This document shows, in pieces, positions 53,641 through 64,000 of a DNA stretch of 64,000 bases (positions are counted from its first letter, which is position 1; every line of letters starts with the position of its first letter). The position numbers and the translations under genes are program-made. Source of the stretch: Gavia stellata (taxonomy: Eukaryota; Chordata; Aves; Gaviiformes; Gaviidae). The notes beneath the pieces were generated by a model that was given only the letters and a program-made list of their open reading frames with translations, did not search any database and was not told the DNA's origin. The stretch lies in contig NC_082606.1 in NCBI RefSeq assembly GCF_030936135.1, positions 7,000,755 through 7,064,754 of the forward strand, read 5' to 3'.

Positions 53641-55321
53641 CTTGGAGATAAGCCAGCGTCCCCGAATGACTCGGCTCAGCCGGCAGCCTGGAGCGACACT
53701 CCCCAACGGCCGTGCCCTCCCTCTCCTCAGGGCAAGCATGCCCAGCCCTCCTCTCTTTAACCACGGACAGGAGTTCCCCTTCTTGGTCTCTAGTTGGTTT
53801 GGGAGCCCAGAAACATTGCTAGATTTATCTTTCACTTTTAGCACAATGGCAAATGCCAGAAATAAGAAAGCAAAAGAACGGAAAATTAATGGAGGCAATT
53901 CCCTGCAAGCCAAGTGGAAGCACCTTTTCTGCGTAACTCCCAAGGAGGCAAAAAGCAGTTACACAGTGCAAAGCAGGGCAGGCTGCCTGGGGTGCCAGGA
54001 ACATGCTGTTCCTTTGGCTGTGCGGCACAGGGAATTGTCCATCCATATGCTCAAACTTGATGGGGCTTTCTTCTCTCCCACGGAGAGCAAAACGTACCCT
54101 CAGTTTAGAAGGGCTCTTGCTTTATCTCAGGAAGGCAGTAGGAAAAGCTGAAGGCACACTGAAGAGGTATGGCTGGTGTGGGTGGGGCTGCCACCTCTGA
54201 GCTAAAACTGTTCAAGAGTCATTAAGTCATGTTTAGTTCTGAGGATCTTTTCCTTAACGCTTTTCATAAGTGAAGATAGATCTTAGTAAACTAATTTCTC
54301 TGAAATTACTCAGTGGAACAGCTTGCACAAGCCTGCTTTAGTCGGTGTGCTGCCTCGCCATGTGTGCTATGATCAGTGCCTTCAGCAGAAATTGGTCTCC
54401 TCTATTTTTGGTGCTCCCTGTGTGACTGCAAGCCACCATGTTCCCCAGCACCAAGCAGAGGCACGAGGTCTGGCAAGTCATGGGGCCTGTTTCAAGATGG
54501 CCCTCCTAATACTTTCAGTACGTAACTTTCACAGCGCTTGCAAGACTTCATTTTTTCTATCTGTGTGTGTCTCATAAATTACAATAGCAACAAAAAAGTG
54601 GTCAGATAAGTCTTCACCAAAAAGTGAATACTGAACACTGATCAGAACAAGTTAGTGTTTGCATTCAAATGTTTTTGTTTGGAATCAGTTTTATCCAGCT
54701 GCCAAAAGCTTTTCTGAGACTGCCCATGTCCCCCTCTCTCTATACTTATGATAAAGGTCTCCTTGTGACTCATGTTCAGCCTCTCAACTGCCTTCCTGCC
54801 TACTCTAGCTTTCACACAAGTGTCTGCTAAAGAAAGAAACAGACACACAGTCATTCAGGTGCCTCTAGAACATTTAATTTTAAAATATCAAGAGTATTAA
54901 TGCTTGCATGGGAAGTGATAAGCCGGTATAAAGGTAGTGACAAGAGCATGGGGTAGGAAAAAGTAGGTGGGGGAGGGTAAGAAGCATTGGAAAGGGAAGT
55001 AGAAGATGCACGGAACAAGAAGGCTAGCAGCTAAAAATTACAGCTTGGTACAATCCACACAGACGACCCACATGCCATTCCCTGTGACGTTAAATAAGTC
55101 ATAAAAAAGGGCAACATTAACTTTGAATCTATGCCCAGTAAGGATTTATTCCCAGAGGGGTTTTTTTTTTGTTGTTGTTGTTTGGTTTTCCCGAGCTTGA
55201 GTTCCAAGAGGTGGAAACCATAATGGTGGCCAAATACAAGTTTGTTTGGTTTTGGATTTTTCAACATTCATTGTAATTACCAAGCTGTAACAAATAAATC
55301 TCTGGCTGGATTGTAACTAAC

Positions 55322-55862
55322 CTGTGTGGGTCCTTAGATGAGCTTTAAGATGGGAAGATTTGCCATAAACTTTTTCACACCCCACATAGTGGCATTTGTG
55401 CTTTTTCTGGGGTGATCCAGGGTCAGTCCAGCTTCTCGTGCGTTTGTTCTTTTGTCTGGGGCTTGGCTCAGTTACTGCAGCCAGGCTAGTAGGTGTGGCT
55501 GCTCTTCCTTCTCCACGCTTACCAGCCGAAGACACGCTTTCTTCCACAAACTCCTTAGGAGCAATAGAAATGTGTATTTGTTCTCTGATATCAAAGGTCT
55601 CTGTTTTTTCCATCCTTAGAGCAGGTGAGTTTGGGACATGCTGGTTCAGATCTGCTAAAATGCTAGCTACCACAAGTAATGATGATCCATTGTCTTTCCC
55701 GGTTTCTCTGACTTCACGCTTATCTTCTCCATTTGATGAAGGAGGTATTGCTGCATCAGGTTGAGGATCAGGCTCCCCTTTGGGACTATGGATAATAGCA
55801 CGACTGGACATAGAAACAAGGCACTCTGCTGCAAAATGATCCACATATGCTGCTGTTGCCAT
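55322..55862 (-). CDS. KLF13: KLF13 exon 1 (N-terminal regulatory region and zinc finger 1)
   Basis: Krueppel-like factor 13 is a nuclear transcription factor that binds GC/CACCC boxes; it is known for activating CCL5/RANTES in T cells and for roles in heart and erythroid gene control. This exon encodes residues 1-180 plus the first base of codon 181. The first ATG (55862) has a good context, A at -3 and G at +4. Residues 2-20 ([19 protein letters not shown]) match the KLF9/KLF13/KLF16-type helix that recruits Sin3A through an AAxxL motif. A basic patch (QKNKRTRSW, about 137-145) may be a nuclear localisation signal. Zinc finger 1 is complete here: Cys157, Cys162, His175, His179. The donor reads ACACAG|GTTAGT, phase 1. 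The middle region is rich in Ser, Glu and Lys. The full protein is 277 residues, against 288 in human KLF13. KLF13 is preferred over KLF9 or KLF16 because of the [17 protein letters not shown] start and the exon 2 C-terminus. Confidence 0.96.
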
Positions 55863-55973
55863 TTTTCGTAAGTTTAAAAGGAAATCCAAACAGAAGAGAA
55901 AAAAAAAACCCACAACACTGCTCTCTCCCTTTTAAAAAAGATTATGCGAGCAGACTTTTCCCTCTCTTATTTC

Positions 55974-56015
55974 TTAGGATCTCTTTGTAGAAGTAAAGGC
56001 TGATTTAGCAGCCAT
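55974..56015 (-). other. uORF 1 in the KLF13 5'UTR (13 codons)
   Basis: ATG at 56015 and TAA at 55976-55974 encode MAAKSAFTSTKRS. The ATG has G at +4 but T at -3, so some ribosomes should scan past it. It ends about 110 bases before the KLF13 start, leaving room for reinitiation. It matters only if the transcript starts upstream of 56015, which the CpG island position suggests. Confidence 0.5.
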
Positions 56016-56144
56016 CAAAAACACACTTTGTTCGTGACGATCACACCCAGCTTGTCCCTAAATCAAAAAAGCGTTGGAAGTCCAATGGAAGAGAAAAAGA
56101 GCAGATAGATCCTGGTACTGGCAGCTTGTTGCTTGGAGTATAAA

Positions 56145-56204
56145 TTAATGCTGTTTTTCCGAGAACGCAATAAAATAAAGATGCGATTTCCCCAGCCTTT
56201 CCAT
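56145..56204 (-). other. uORF 2 in the KLF13 5'UTR (19 codons)
   Basis: ATG at 56204 and stop at 56147-56145 encode 19 residues beginning MERLGKSH. It lies close to the promoter edge, so whether it is in the mRNA depends on the start site. With uORF 1 it could lower KLF13 translation. Confidence 0.4.
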
Positions 56205-56267
56205 TGCGTTGTGACAGTAGAATAAGCTTTCCCCGTTATCGCTCCTCGGAGTCGCCCGGACCTCTGC

Positions 56268-56279
56268 GGGGGCGTGGCC
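56268..56279. promoter_or_regulatory. Sp/KLF-type GC/CACCC box
   Basis: GGGGGCGTGGCC matches the GC/CACCC boxes bound by Sp and KLF factors. This allows autoregulation or cross-regulation by KLF proteins. A second GC box (CCGCCCC) is at about 56502-56508. Confidence 0.5.
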
Positions 56280-56297
56280 TGGGAAAACATCTGGGCC

Positions 56298-56305
56298 TGA
56301 CGTCA
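56298..56305. promoter_or_regulatory. Full consensus CRE (TGACGTCA)
   Basis: A perfect palindromic cAMP response element within the CpG island. CREB/ATF proteins bind this site, and its place near the likely start site suggests a promoter-proximal role. Confidence 0.65.
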
Positions 56306-56439
56306 CCGCGAAGCCACATCCTGCGCCGATCAGGTTGGCGGCGCGCGGGGCCGGGAGCTCGGCGGCGCGCGAGCAGGGCTGTGCCCGCCAGCGCGGCCTG
56401 CGCGCGGGGCAGCAGTCCGCAAATGAAAGGAAGCGGCCG

Positions 56440-56444
56440 ATTGG
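56440..56444 (-). promoter_or_regulatory. CCAAT box (NF-Y type)
   Basis: In the KLF13 direction the sequence reads CCAGCCAATCGG, a strong NF-Y site context, inside the CpG island. Confidence 0.6.
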
Positions 56445-58442
56445 CTGGCGGGGGGGGCGCCGCGCGTCCAAGTCGCCCGCCGCGGGAGCGTGTGGCACGC
56501 TCCGCCCCCGCCGTGTCCCGGAGCCACCCCGCGGCTCCGCGCCACAGGGCCGCAGCGCGCAGAGCGGCGCGCGCGGCCCCCTCCGCCGGCGGGGAAGCGC
56601 AGGCAGCTTCCCCCGGCAACGGTGTCGGCGGCTGTGCCACCATTAAGCTCCCAGCTCTGTCCACAGGCCGTTCCCTCTGACGGAGGTTAAGGATTCGGGG
56701 CGTGCCGTATTAGAACTGGTAGTGCTAGGGACAATTTAGCAGGCGCTGAACTGTTAAAAGGAAGAGATTAAAAAACCGTAAAGTTGGAAGTGATACAAGT
56801 GACGGGAAAGAGCGAGACTACACCGTTTGGTCCACAGCTATACAGATGGAGTTCATGTGTGGATTTTAACAGGTTGTGAAAGGTTTAACCAACTGCCAGG
56901 GAATACACTTGGAATAGCCTTGCTTGCTGTCAAAACTTTCCTCACTATAGCACTCTGCTGCCCCTAAATTATTTAAAAGTACAAAGGAAAATAGCTTGCT
57001 TTTCGTTATTATTGTCAGCTTGCAAAAGATACAGCTCAGCCAGTGTTACAGAGATTAATGCCTGAATGAACAAGAATTGCCTGTGTGACTAACTTACCAA
57101 GCAAAAGTAAAGAAATGCATCTAAATTCAGGTCTGAAAGCGGTTAGTCTATGGTGCTTATTACCTTTTGCTAGAAAACGTTTCTCCAGACTAATTCCTGT
57201 GAAATTCTTGTCTTTAGTACAGATGGACCTTTTCTCTGAGACAGAGATGGTCAGAAAGCAGGAGGGCTTCTTTCGAAGCCTTTCTTTCTGGATGGAAAGC
57301 TTTGGAGTTTGAGGGTGTGTGCGATGAAGTGAACATCTGTTGCAGAAACTCAGATAGTTTTGGTGTTAGGTTGAGTAAAAAGTTGGTTTCATACACATGA
57401 AAATGTCTTACTCAGGAGCAACACCTGCTTATGCTGCTGTTGCACTTTATGAAAAAACATGCTCTAGGTTCTCATGCAACACTTCCCCTCTGGGTCAGGC
57501 TCATTGGTAACCTATGTCTACCACAGTGCTCCATGGCTGCTCTCTTAATAGTGCAGCCTGCAGTGCTATCTGGGACTCGAGTCGCTCCAGCAAAGGGAGG
57601 AATAAGGCATACGACCAGCATGGGAGGATGTGGTTTAATGCTGAATTGAGCCAGATCGTTTTGATACAGGCACACCATACTGTTTGTTCTGCTGAACACA
57701 TCTTCAGGAAATGTTTACACACTTACAAATAAAAAGGTTGAGTTTGGGACTTACCTTTTCATTCCTAGATGAAAAAGGAATTCTGGGGAAAACATTTTTA
57801 TGAGACATTTTAGTTGAGTTCAAGCTTAACCTCCTCCTTGAGGGAAGAGGATTGCTTAAATAGACCTACCTGGCAGTTCTTTAGAATTAGTAGTAGATTC
57901 AGAGCAGAAACCCTGCAGCTCTCCCAGTTTGAGGGAAAACATGAGCCATTTTCCAGGGAGTGAGGAAAGGGCAGAGTTTAGGCACAAGTTCTCAGTCCTC
58001 ACCCCAACATCAAGGTCCATTATCAGTAAATGGACAGGAAAAGGGGGGAGACCTGGACTATCCTGGTTGCCAACCACCAGCAGGCTTTGCCCCAGCACTG
58101 ACAGAGGGGTTCTGGAGGCACCCTGGTATCTCTGTGCCCCCACCCCATGCAGCTCCCTCAGGACTGCCGTGCCCGTCTCCTACCGCCTCTCCTCGCTGCT
58201 GTCTCATCCTGCAGTGTTCCTCCATAGCCTGACCTGGCTATGCTGCCGGCCCGACTGTGTAGCAGCAGCTTCTCCAGAGCTTCCTGTGGCTCAGAAGGGC
58301 TGGCGTGGCCTGGCCCTGACCAGAGGAGAGATGCTGGCAGAAGCCAACAGCAAGTTCAGCAAGTCCTGCGAATTTCCCCCCCTCAGCACAGCCCACTGTC
58401 AGCCTGGCATGAGGAGAGAGCCCTCAGGAGGGCCAAGAGCTG

Positions 58443-58496
58443 TGATTGGCTGCTCTGCCCCCTTCTGGAACCTTCCAGAAGGCAGCCAGCCAATCA
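58443..58496. promoter_or_regulatory. Four-unit heat-shock element between inverted CCAAT boxes
   Basis: Bases 58463-58480 read TTCTGGAACCTTCCAGAA, four alternating TTC/GAA units with exact 2-base spacing: a perfect HSF trimer site with one extra unit. On one side is TGATTGGCTG (58443-58452) and on the other CAGCCAATCA (58487-58496), two NF-Y boxes facing opposite ways. The whole is an imperfect palindrome of about 54 bases. HSF plus NF-Y is the arrangement of vertebrate heat-shock promoters. No TATA box or heat-shock gene is visible nearby. Confidence 0.6.
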
Positions 58497-58581
58497 GGAA
58501 AGGACCTTACATGCTGTGTGAGGTTTTCCTCAGTGGAGGATTTTCTGGGCAGTGTGTTGGCATGCAGGCATCTGTATCCTT

Positions 58582-58600
58582 GGGGGGGGGGGTGGGGGGG
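58582..58600. repeat. G-rich run (G11-T-G7)
   Basis: Eleven G, one T and seven G, about 100 bases from the heat-shock element. It has local G-quadruplex potential, and its length may be uncertain. Confidence 0.85.
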
Positions 58601-61600
58601 CGGTATTTGGGTGATAATCTGATGCCACTTATGTTTTGCCTTCATTGTGTGAGCAGGCAGGACACAGCTCACCATGTTCCTGGAGTCTTTGGCCAGAGGA
58701 GAGAGGCGCTGCGTCGTGTGCACAGCCAGGCCCGTTGGCAGCAGGCAGACAGTGAGAAGGTAATAGCTGGCTACAGCTGATGGCAGGGAGAAGACCTAAC
58801 TTTCTTTTTCAACAGATCTGTTAGGTTAAAGCATTGTCCTGATAGCAGCTCCTGTTATATAGGAGTGGCTTTCATGTAAAATTAATGGCCATAACCAAGT
58901 CCCCAGTGAACTTCATGAACTCTCTAGTACTTCTGTAATTTTGCGGTTGAGAGCTTGTTTCAATATCACCCTGGAAATGTGATACTGTCTGTGTTCTGTG
59001 TGGTTAGGGCAGGCTGCTGAGGTGGGGGGGGCTCAGAGGAGGAGGTTTGTTTTGATGAGAACTTCTTTTTTGGTTGGATGAACCCTTTGAGTGTGTGGTC
59101 TTTGTTTGGGAAAGAGCGATGTTGTGAAGGTTACTTGTAACAGAAAGGCTTTTTAATGAGAAAGAAAAGTTAGTCATGTTCAGCAGATGTGTATGTAGCC
59201 CAGTTAGGGTTCACGTATTACCCTCTTACTCATTACTACGAATTAAAATATGCCTCTGACTTCCTAATAGCTGACTAGAAGTAAAAAATTATCCTGTCTT
59301 GCACACTGTCAGTATGAAAGAGTCACTATCTCTTTGCACGTACAAGAGCAGGGTGTAGTAAGTGTCTTTGTCATCTGGCCGTGAAAATTCCAGCTGCCCA
59401 GTGGAACCAGCTTTGCCTTTTAGTGCAGGATTGCAAATATTAAATGCTTCTGTGTGAACTAACAGTAGCCTCCCTGCAAGTAGCAGGGGTGACGAGTCTC
59501 CTTTGTAAGAAATTTCAGTCATTCCATTGGATCAGTAGTACAAAAAGATTTTATGGAAAAACACTAGCCAAAATACTGTGCCCATTTATCAACTCTTTCT
59601 TATAATGATAATATATTTACCTGCCTACTTGTTCATTGTTATTATTTATTGCATATTTATTTTCTCTGAGCAAGTGGAAAAATGAATTTCTGTAAGTACA
59701 TAGTAAATCTTAAATTCACCTCTGCTGAATATCCTGCAACTGTTGACTTGTTCTCACCAAACGAGCTGAATTTTGAAACTGAGATTACAAAAAACATGTA
59801 ATAAAAATAGATCCTACCTCCCTCTTTAATTTTCTGTATTTGATTATGTTGTTGCTGTGTTCTCACCTGCAGGCATTTGTCCCACAGACTGAGGTGAGAA
59901 TTTTTCCCTCTGTTATGGCACTATTTTTCCATCCACACAAGTAATACAGCCTGGGTTTTGGCAGGGGTTTTTAATATTTAGTGTTTTCTTAATACATAAT
60001 TTAGAGTTTTGTTTAGCTACAAATGCATAGCAGCAGAATAATTTTAGATCGAATCCACCCTGTTCTGCCCCTCCCAAAATAGCTCATTGTTTTAAATTAC
60101 AGGAATAAGAAGCTCTAAAATGCTTTGTGAGATGAAAATAGTTTTATGAACTCTATTAACGAGAACTTTAAACAGAATAGAACAAAGTCCTTATACAAAT
60201 GTCAGGCTTGCTTCAAAATCAGCTGATGTTTTGTTTTGCATGGCCAAAATAAATAAAAAAAAAAAAGAGCTATAGCAACATTTTTCGTAAGTGGTGTAAA
60301 AACTTCTCTTCCAGTTAAAAGGATGCTGTAGTATCACATCCTTATAAACCAAATGATAGTGAAAATCTGCAACATGCAAAATTGGGCAGTCTGAAGCAGG
60401 AATTTTATGAGTGGGAGATACGAGGAATTTTATCTGAGAATAAGTAGTCTACTATACCCAAGAACATGATAAGATCTAAATATGCAGTTTTATAGTAGCA
60501 GACATTTCATCAGCACTTTTCCTGCATGAGTTTGCTCAATAATTTCTTCTATTTTCATACGCTTTAGATCCAGTGAGTCAGACACACGAAAAGTGTAAAC
60601 CACAGGATTTCTATGGACTTAAGTGAAGTTACATTATTTTACATCACCTCAGGAAGCTGTTTATGAGAACGGAAAAAGTAAAAGGCCATGTAGTCCCGCT
60701 CCCTGTTTCAGTTCCTACACAGCAACTATAAGATGAAAAGACCTAGTTTCTTTTTATTTTGTCTACATAAATAGTTCCCTGTCCAATAAAAGTGAAGAAA
60801 CAAGGAAAACAAGGAACCAGAGAAAATAGCAGACATCTCTGCCTGTGTTCTTGTGGTACCTGTATTCATGATCCTGTATTTTGATAGAATATTAATCTTT
60901 ACTGATGCTTTCCTGTGGTTGCTCCTTAGTGGTTCCATGGTTTGAGGGGGGTTCTGGAAAGAGCGGTGTAAGTGGTTGTTTGAGTTCATAGCCATGGGAA
61001 TAAAAGGGGACAGAATTGTAAAGCCTATGGCCTGTAGCTCTCTCAAAGACAAGCATGCCTAATGATGTTTCTTTTGTTGATATCAGGTTAGTAATAACGC
61101 AGAACTGGTAGAAGATAGGAAGAGAGGGAGGAAATGAACAGGTTTCTGCCAGAGATGAGCCACACTCTCTGTTGAATGTTTGCACAGTGCTGTTTTCACC
61201 ACAGCTCCCAGTGACATAATAAAAGAGTGAGTATCGGACGTTCACCCTCATCTTCATAATCCCTTTAGCTCATTTTACTTTGAACAAATCATGGTGTTAT
61301 AGCAAGTAATTGCTTGAATTCATATCAATATCACCAGTAAGTCTCCAGTTGTTAAAGACTTGGACTATAAAAAAAAAAAAGTCTCTAGTGGCTTAAATTT
61401 GACAATACTTTTGCAAAGCGAGGAGGTAAGACTTAAATGGCTTCTTGATTTTTTTAATATTTATACATGGTGTCTGCGAGTCAGCACTCAGCAACTTTGA
61501 CATTTCAGAAACACTACAAGCTGCTTTGGAGGGTTGAGAAACCACTGTAAGCTATAGTGACAGCAATGTGCTGTGTCACTGAGCTTCCTGGACTAGCTGT

Positions 61601-62378
61601 GACAGGAATCAAAAATGCCAGAATGGCGCCCAAAACAATGGTCTTGCCATCTTTGTAGCTCAGTTGAATCCAAGCACGTTGGAAATTTCAGGAAGTTGCT
61701 TTTGCAAACTATCCCATTTGATTTTCAGTGTAATTTGATGGCTTCTGCTGATGGACAGAGACTTCTGAATTCTTGAGCATCGTTCTTCCTCCATGCTAAA
61801 ATTAGAGAATTATTATTGTAATTAATGATTGCACACAAAATGGCAGAAGGCATTATTGGTGTGGCAGAGAGAAATGAATAATTAGGAAAATAAACTCTGA
61901 AGGGAAAAAAACCCTCACACTGAAGAAGTGTTTTGATACTTTCGGAAGATGGGACACAAAAAAGACTCTGTTCTTTATACTGTACTGTAGCAGCTTGTGC
62001 TATCATGTGTGCTATGGAAAAGAAAGTATAATATAGACATTAAAATGTTCTTGCATTAAACATTGTGTTTAAATGGTTATTTTATTTTCATTTGTTTATT
62101 TCTACAGTAGGAGACTGGTGTGACCAGTATGGCAACGTAAATGCCAATGGAGAGTCTTAATGGGACTCCCTCCCACTGGTCTGAGTGAAGTGTTATTTAT
62201 TGTATAATGTTGTATCTTTGTGAAAAATGATAAAAGCTGAGAAACAAAAGGAACCACGGTTGTTGTTCAATACTTAGTCCTTTTCTGTAACAGAGCATGA
62301 AATAATAGTTTAGATGTTAGAAATATTGCATGCAACTCTATCTGTTTTAATGGGGTTTTTTATATACCACTTCCTGCG

Positions 62379-62392
62379 CCCCCCCCCCCCCC
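62379..62392. repeat. Poly-C run (14 bases)
   Basis: A 14-base C homopolymer in otherwise AT-rich intergenic DNA. Confidence 0.85.
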
Positions 62393-64000
62393 TTAGCCTT
62401 TCTTGATGTTCCTTATAGGACTGGCTGTATAGCAAAGCTAGACTTGCCTTTGACTTTTAGGGACAGACCTATACAGTGGTGCATGTGGACTCATACAGCT
62501 TCTCTCTCCATAGCACAGCTCTCCTCACCTCTCCACGTGGGGGCTGGCATCACTGCCAGCATCCAGGTGCCTCTTAGTTGCACAGGGCTTATATGCCTGT
62601 AAGGTTCTGTGGCTTCTGGGCACTGCCCTTTCTATACTGGAAAGCCCAAAGGCAGAAGTAAAGCACTTTGTGAGCAGCAGACTGAATCATGAAATTCAGT
62701 TTCTGCTTCAGCTGTCAGACATTGAGTACTGGGCAGATCACAGAAGACACCTGCAGTTGCTATGCTTATGGCATTCTTTTTTACACACCATCAGCTGCAA
62801 CCAAAGAAATGTAATACCTGAGTCTGTATAGGGCTATTACTCTGGTTTCTTTCAGCCATGAAGCAGGCAAAGAGGCCTTTAAGATGGTAGTGCTGTTTCC
62901 TGCAATAATGATCAGGAGGGCATCCTAAAAGGCTTCTCAGAGATCAACATCACTGAATACACCAAGCAGGCCTTTTCCATAGTGTGCCTGACCTCTGCAG
63001 TTGAGGCATGAGAGTGTCTTGGTTCATTTCCAGGTACAGGCACAACTTTCTGCTGTGGTCAGACCTCTGAACTCATGACCTGCAAGTCAACATTTGGGGT
63101 TTTTTGTTTTTAATTTCCTTTTTCATCTTCCTTTTACCTTTCTGTCTCCTAATTTTCATGAGGTTGCTGTTCATCATACATTACAGGAAAGCAATTCAAT
63201 GAGAGCAAAGCTGTAGGTCAGTGGTCTGTAACACGCTATGAAAAAACTTCCAAGTGAAGGAGTAATATCTGGTGGCCAGTGGTTCTGAGACATCCAATCA
63301 TAACAAGTCAGCAGCTGCACCAGTAAAGGGCCTTTTAACTGTTGATGTAAAAACTTAAGAATATTGGGAAATTTAATTTTCCTGCCATAAAAAAATCATA
63401 GGACTTTAAATGATGAAATCCAGTTCTCCATCTGGTGCGTATTTGTGAGGACTTGGGTCAAAAAAAGAAGAAAATAACTTCTTTTAAATGCAACAGCAAG
63501 TTGAATAATGCTTACCAGAGAAAAGGAGGGTGTTCAGGTTAAGGTACAGCAAACATGGGAAGGTAAAACATAAGATAATTAATTTCTCTATTTTCAGTCT
63601 CCGTAACAGGAGCCTGAGACTTCTATCAGATTTTGTCAGCTATAAAACAGAAAGTGATGAAGTTAGAAGCAATGCATTGAGAATAATTACTTCCACTAGA
63701 TTTGATCCACAGAATCATTATTTTGAGCTCTGTTTAACTCATTTCAGTGTTGGTTTTGGTCTTTTATGATTGACGCATTTATAATTTCTAATTCTTAACT
63801 TACGTGGGCTTATCACAATGTGTGAATATTGCATGTTGCCTCTTTTGCTAAGCTTCTTTTCATTCAAAAGCACAGAAAATACTGCACATCACCAGGAAGG
63901 TCTCAGATGAGTAAATTGATCTAGTAGCTTATTCAATAAATGTTGTGTAACATTTATTCATGTTCATGCTTGCAAGCCAGAAATGAATTGCAGGTGCAAA

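Larger units (their letters stand above)
24261..55321 (-). other. KLF13: KLF13 intron 1 (about 31 kb)
   Basis: The single intron between the two coding exons starts with GTTAGT and ends with a pyrimidine-rich CTCCTGCAG. It splits Gly181 in phase 1, in the linker between fingers 1 and 2. I see no other coding exon in it on either strand: open frames are short, AT-rich and unlike known proteins. It holds two CR1 LINE fragments, two MIR-like SINE fragments, a 149-bp tandem duplication, a purine tract, several small palindromes and a possible antisense exon, all listed separately. The rest is unique, AT-rich sequence in which I recognise nothing specific; conserved enhancers may be present but cannot be seen without alignment. 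Confidence 0.93.
55863..56239 (-). other. KLF13: KLF13 5'UTR (inferred)
   Basis: Sequence between the start codon and the CpG island. It contains two short uORFs, listed separately, and no convincing splice sites. The KLF13 frame stays open some way upstream of the ATG at 55862 but has no earlier in-frame ATG (a GTG lies at 55913), so 55862 is the expected start. The transcription start is probably inside or at the edge of the CpG island. Confidence 0.6.
56240..56660 (-). promoter_or_regulatory. CpG-island promoter of KLF13
   Basis: About 420 bases are very GC-rich with dense CpG, in sharp contrast to the AT-rich flanks. The island sits about 400 bases upstream of the KLF13 start codon. There is no clear TATA box. 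GC boxes, a full CRE and a CCAAT box are visible. Open frames across the island in several frames are typical of GC-rich DNA with few stop codons and are not treated as genes. Confidence 0.88.
56700..64000. other. Intergenic region upstream of KLF13
   Basis: No exon is recognised. The 57.9-58.8 kb part is richer in GC and holds a heat-shock element, G runs and a 283-codon open frame without known domains. From 59 kb onward the sequence is AT-rich. In mammals TRPM1 lies on this side of KLF13, divergently transcribed; none of it is seen here. Confidence 0.6.

Noticed and set aside
53642..54151. 169-codon plus-strand open frame after a purine tract
   Set aside because: It opens with TTG rather than ATG, overlaps minus-strand frames, and has no recognisable domain. 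The A-rich tract is on the wrong side to be the tail of a retrocopy of this segment.
55863..55913. N-terminal extension of KLF13 upstream of 55862
   Set aside because: The frame is open but begins with GTG and gives a hydrophobic stretch unlike any KLF13. The ATG at 55862 has good context and gives the conserved N-terminus.
56204..56690. Several long open frames on both strands over the CpG island
   Set aside because: High GC lowers stop-codon frequency. The frames are Arg/Ala/Pro-rich, mutually overlapping and unlike known proteins.
57929..58780. 283-codon plus-strand open frame, the longest after KLF13
   Set aside because: No domain, signal or family is recognised. It runs through the G-rich run and the heat-shock palindrome, and overlaps other open frames in a locally GC-rich stretch with few stops. 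It is more likely chance than a gene.
28029..62160. Shared string ATGGAGAGTCTTAATG near 28030 and 62145
   Set aside because: A single 16-base match between two places in 64 kb is expected about as often as not, and the flanks do not match.
1..64000. CRISPR arrays, rRNA, tRNA and bacterial-type operons
   Set aside because: None was seen. The direct repeats present are single tandem duplications or microsatellites, and no tRNA B-box (GGTTCGAATCC type) was found.

Overview
This window is vertebrate nuclear DNA, most likely from a bird. It shows an intron-split zinc-finger gene with canonical GT-AG splice sites, a CpG-island promoter, long AT-rich untranslated regions, CR1 LINE fragments with the avian-type 3' end (ATTCTGTG octamers), degraded MIR-like SINEs, and few interspersed repeats. 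I cannot name the species.

The one protein-coding gene I can fully support is KLF13, on the minus strand. Exon 1 CDS is 55862-55322, one intron of about 31 kb follows (55321-24261), and exon 2 CDS is 24260-23968. Joined, they encode 277 residues: an N-terminal Sin3-interaction-type helix, a variable middle, and three C2H2 zinc fingers. The CpG-island promoter lies at about 56240-56660 and the 5'UTR carries at least two short uORFs. The 3'UTR appears to run about 5.3 kb, to a poly(A) signal at 18666-18671.

Region by region: 1-6435 looks like the last part of a long plus-strand 3'UTR ending at a well-formed poly(A) site (AATAAA at 6412). Mammalian gene order, with OTUD7A convergent to KLF13, suggests it belongs to OTUD7A; this is inference. 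From 6440 to 18640 is intergenic space between two convergent transcripts, with small repeats, CTCF-like motifs and one MIR-like SINE. From 18645 to 23967 is the KLF13 3'UTR, with a strong stem-loop, a 20-bp alternating purine-pyrimidine palindrome and two Pumilio-type sites. The KLF13 intron holds two CR1 fragments, two MIR-like fragments, a perfect 149-bp tandem duplication and a possible antisense exon. From 56700 to 64000 is upstream intergenic DNA whose most striking feature is a perfect four-unit heat-shock element between two oppositely oriented CCAAT boxes (58443-58496).

I found no RNA gene, CRISPR array or novel multi-gene system. Most remaining open frames are short, lack homology I recognise and look like chance. 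The best leads are the heat-shock/CCAAT palindrome, the 147-base G/T-only expansion inside a CR1 3' end, the exact 149-bp duplication, the KLF13 3'UTR hairpin and the KLF13 uORFs.
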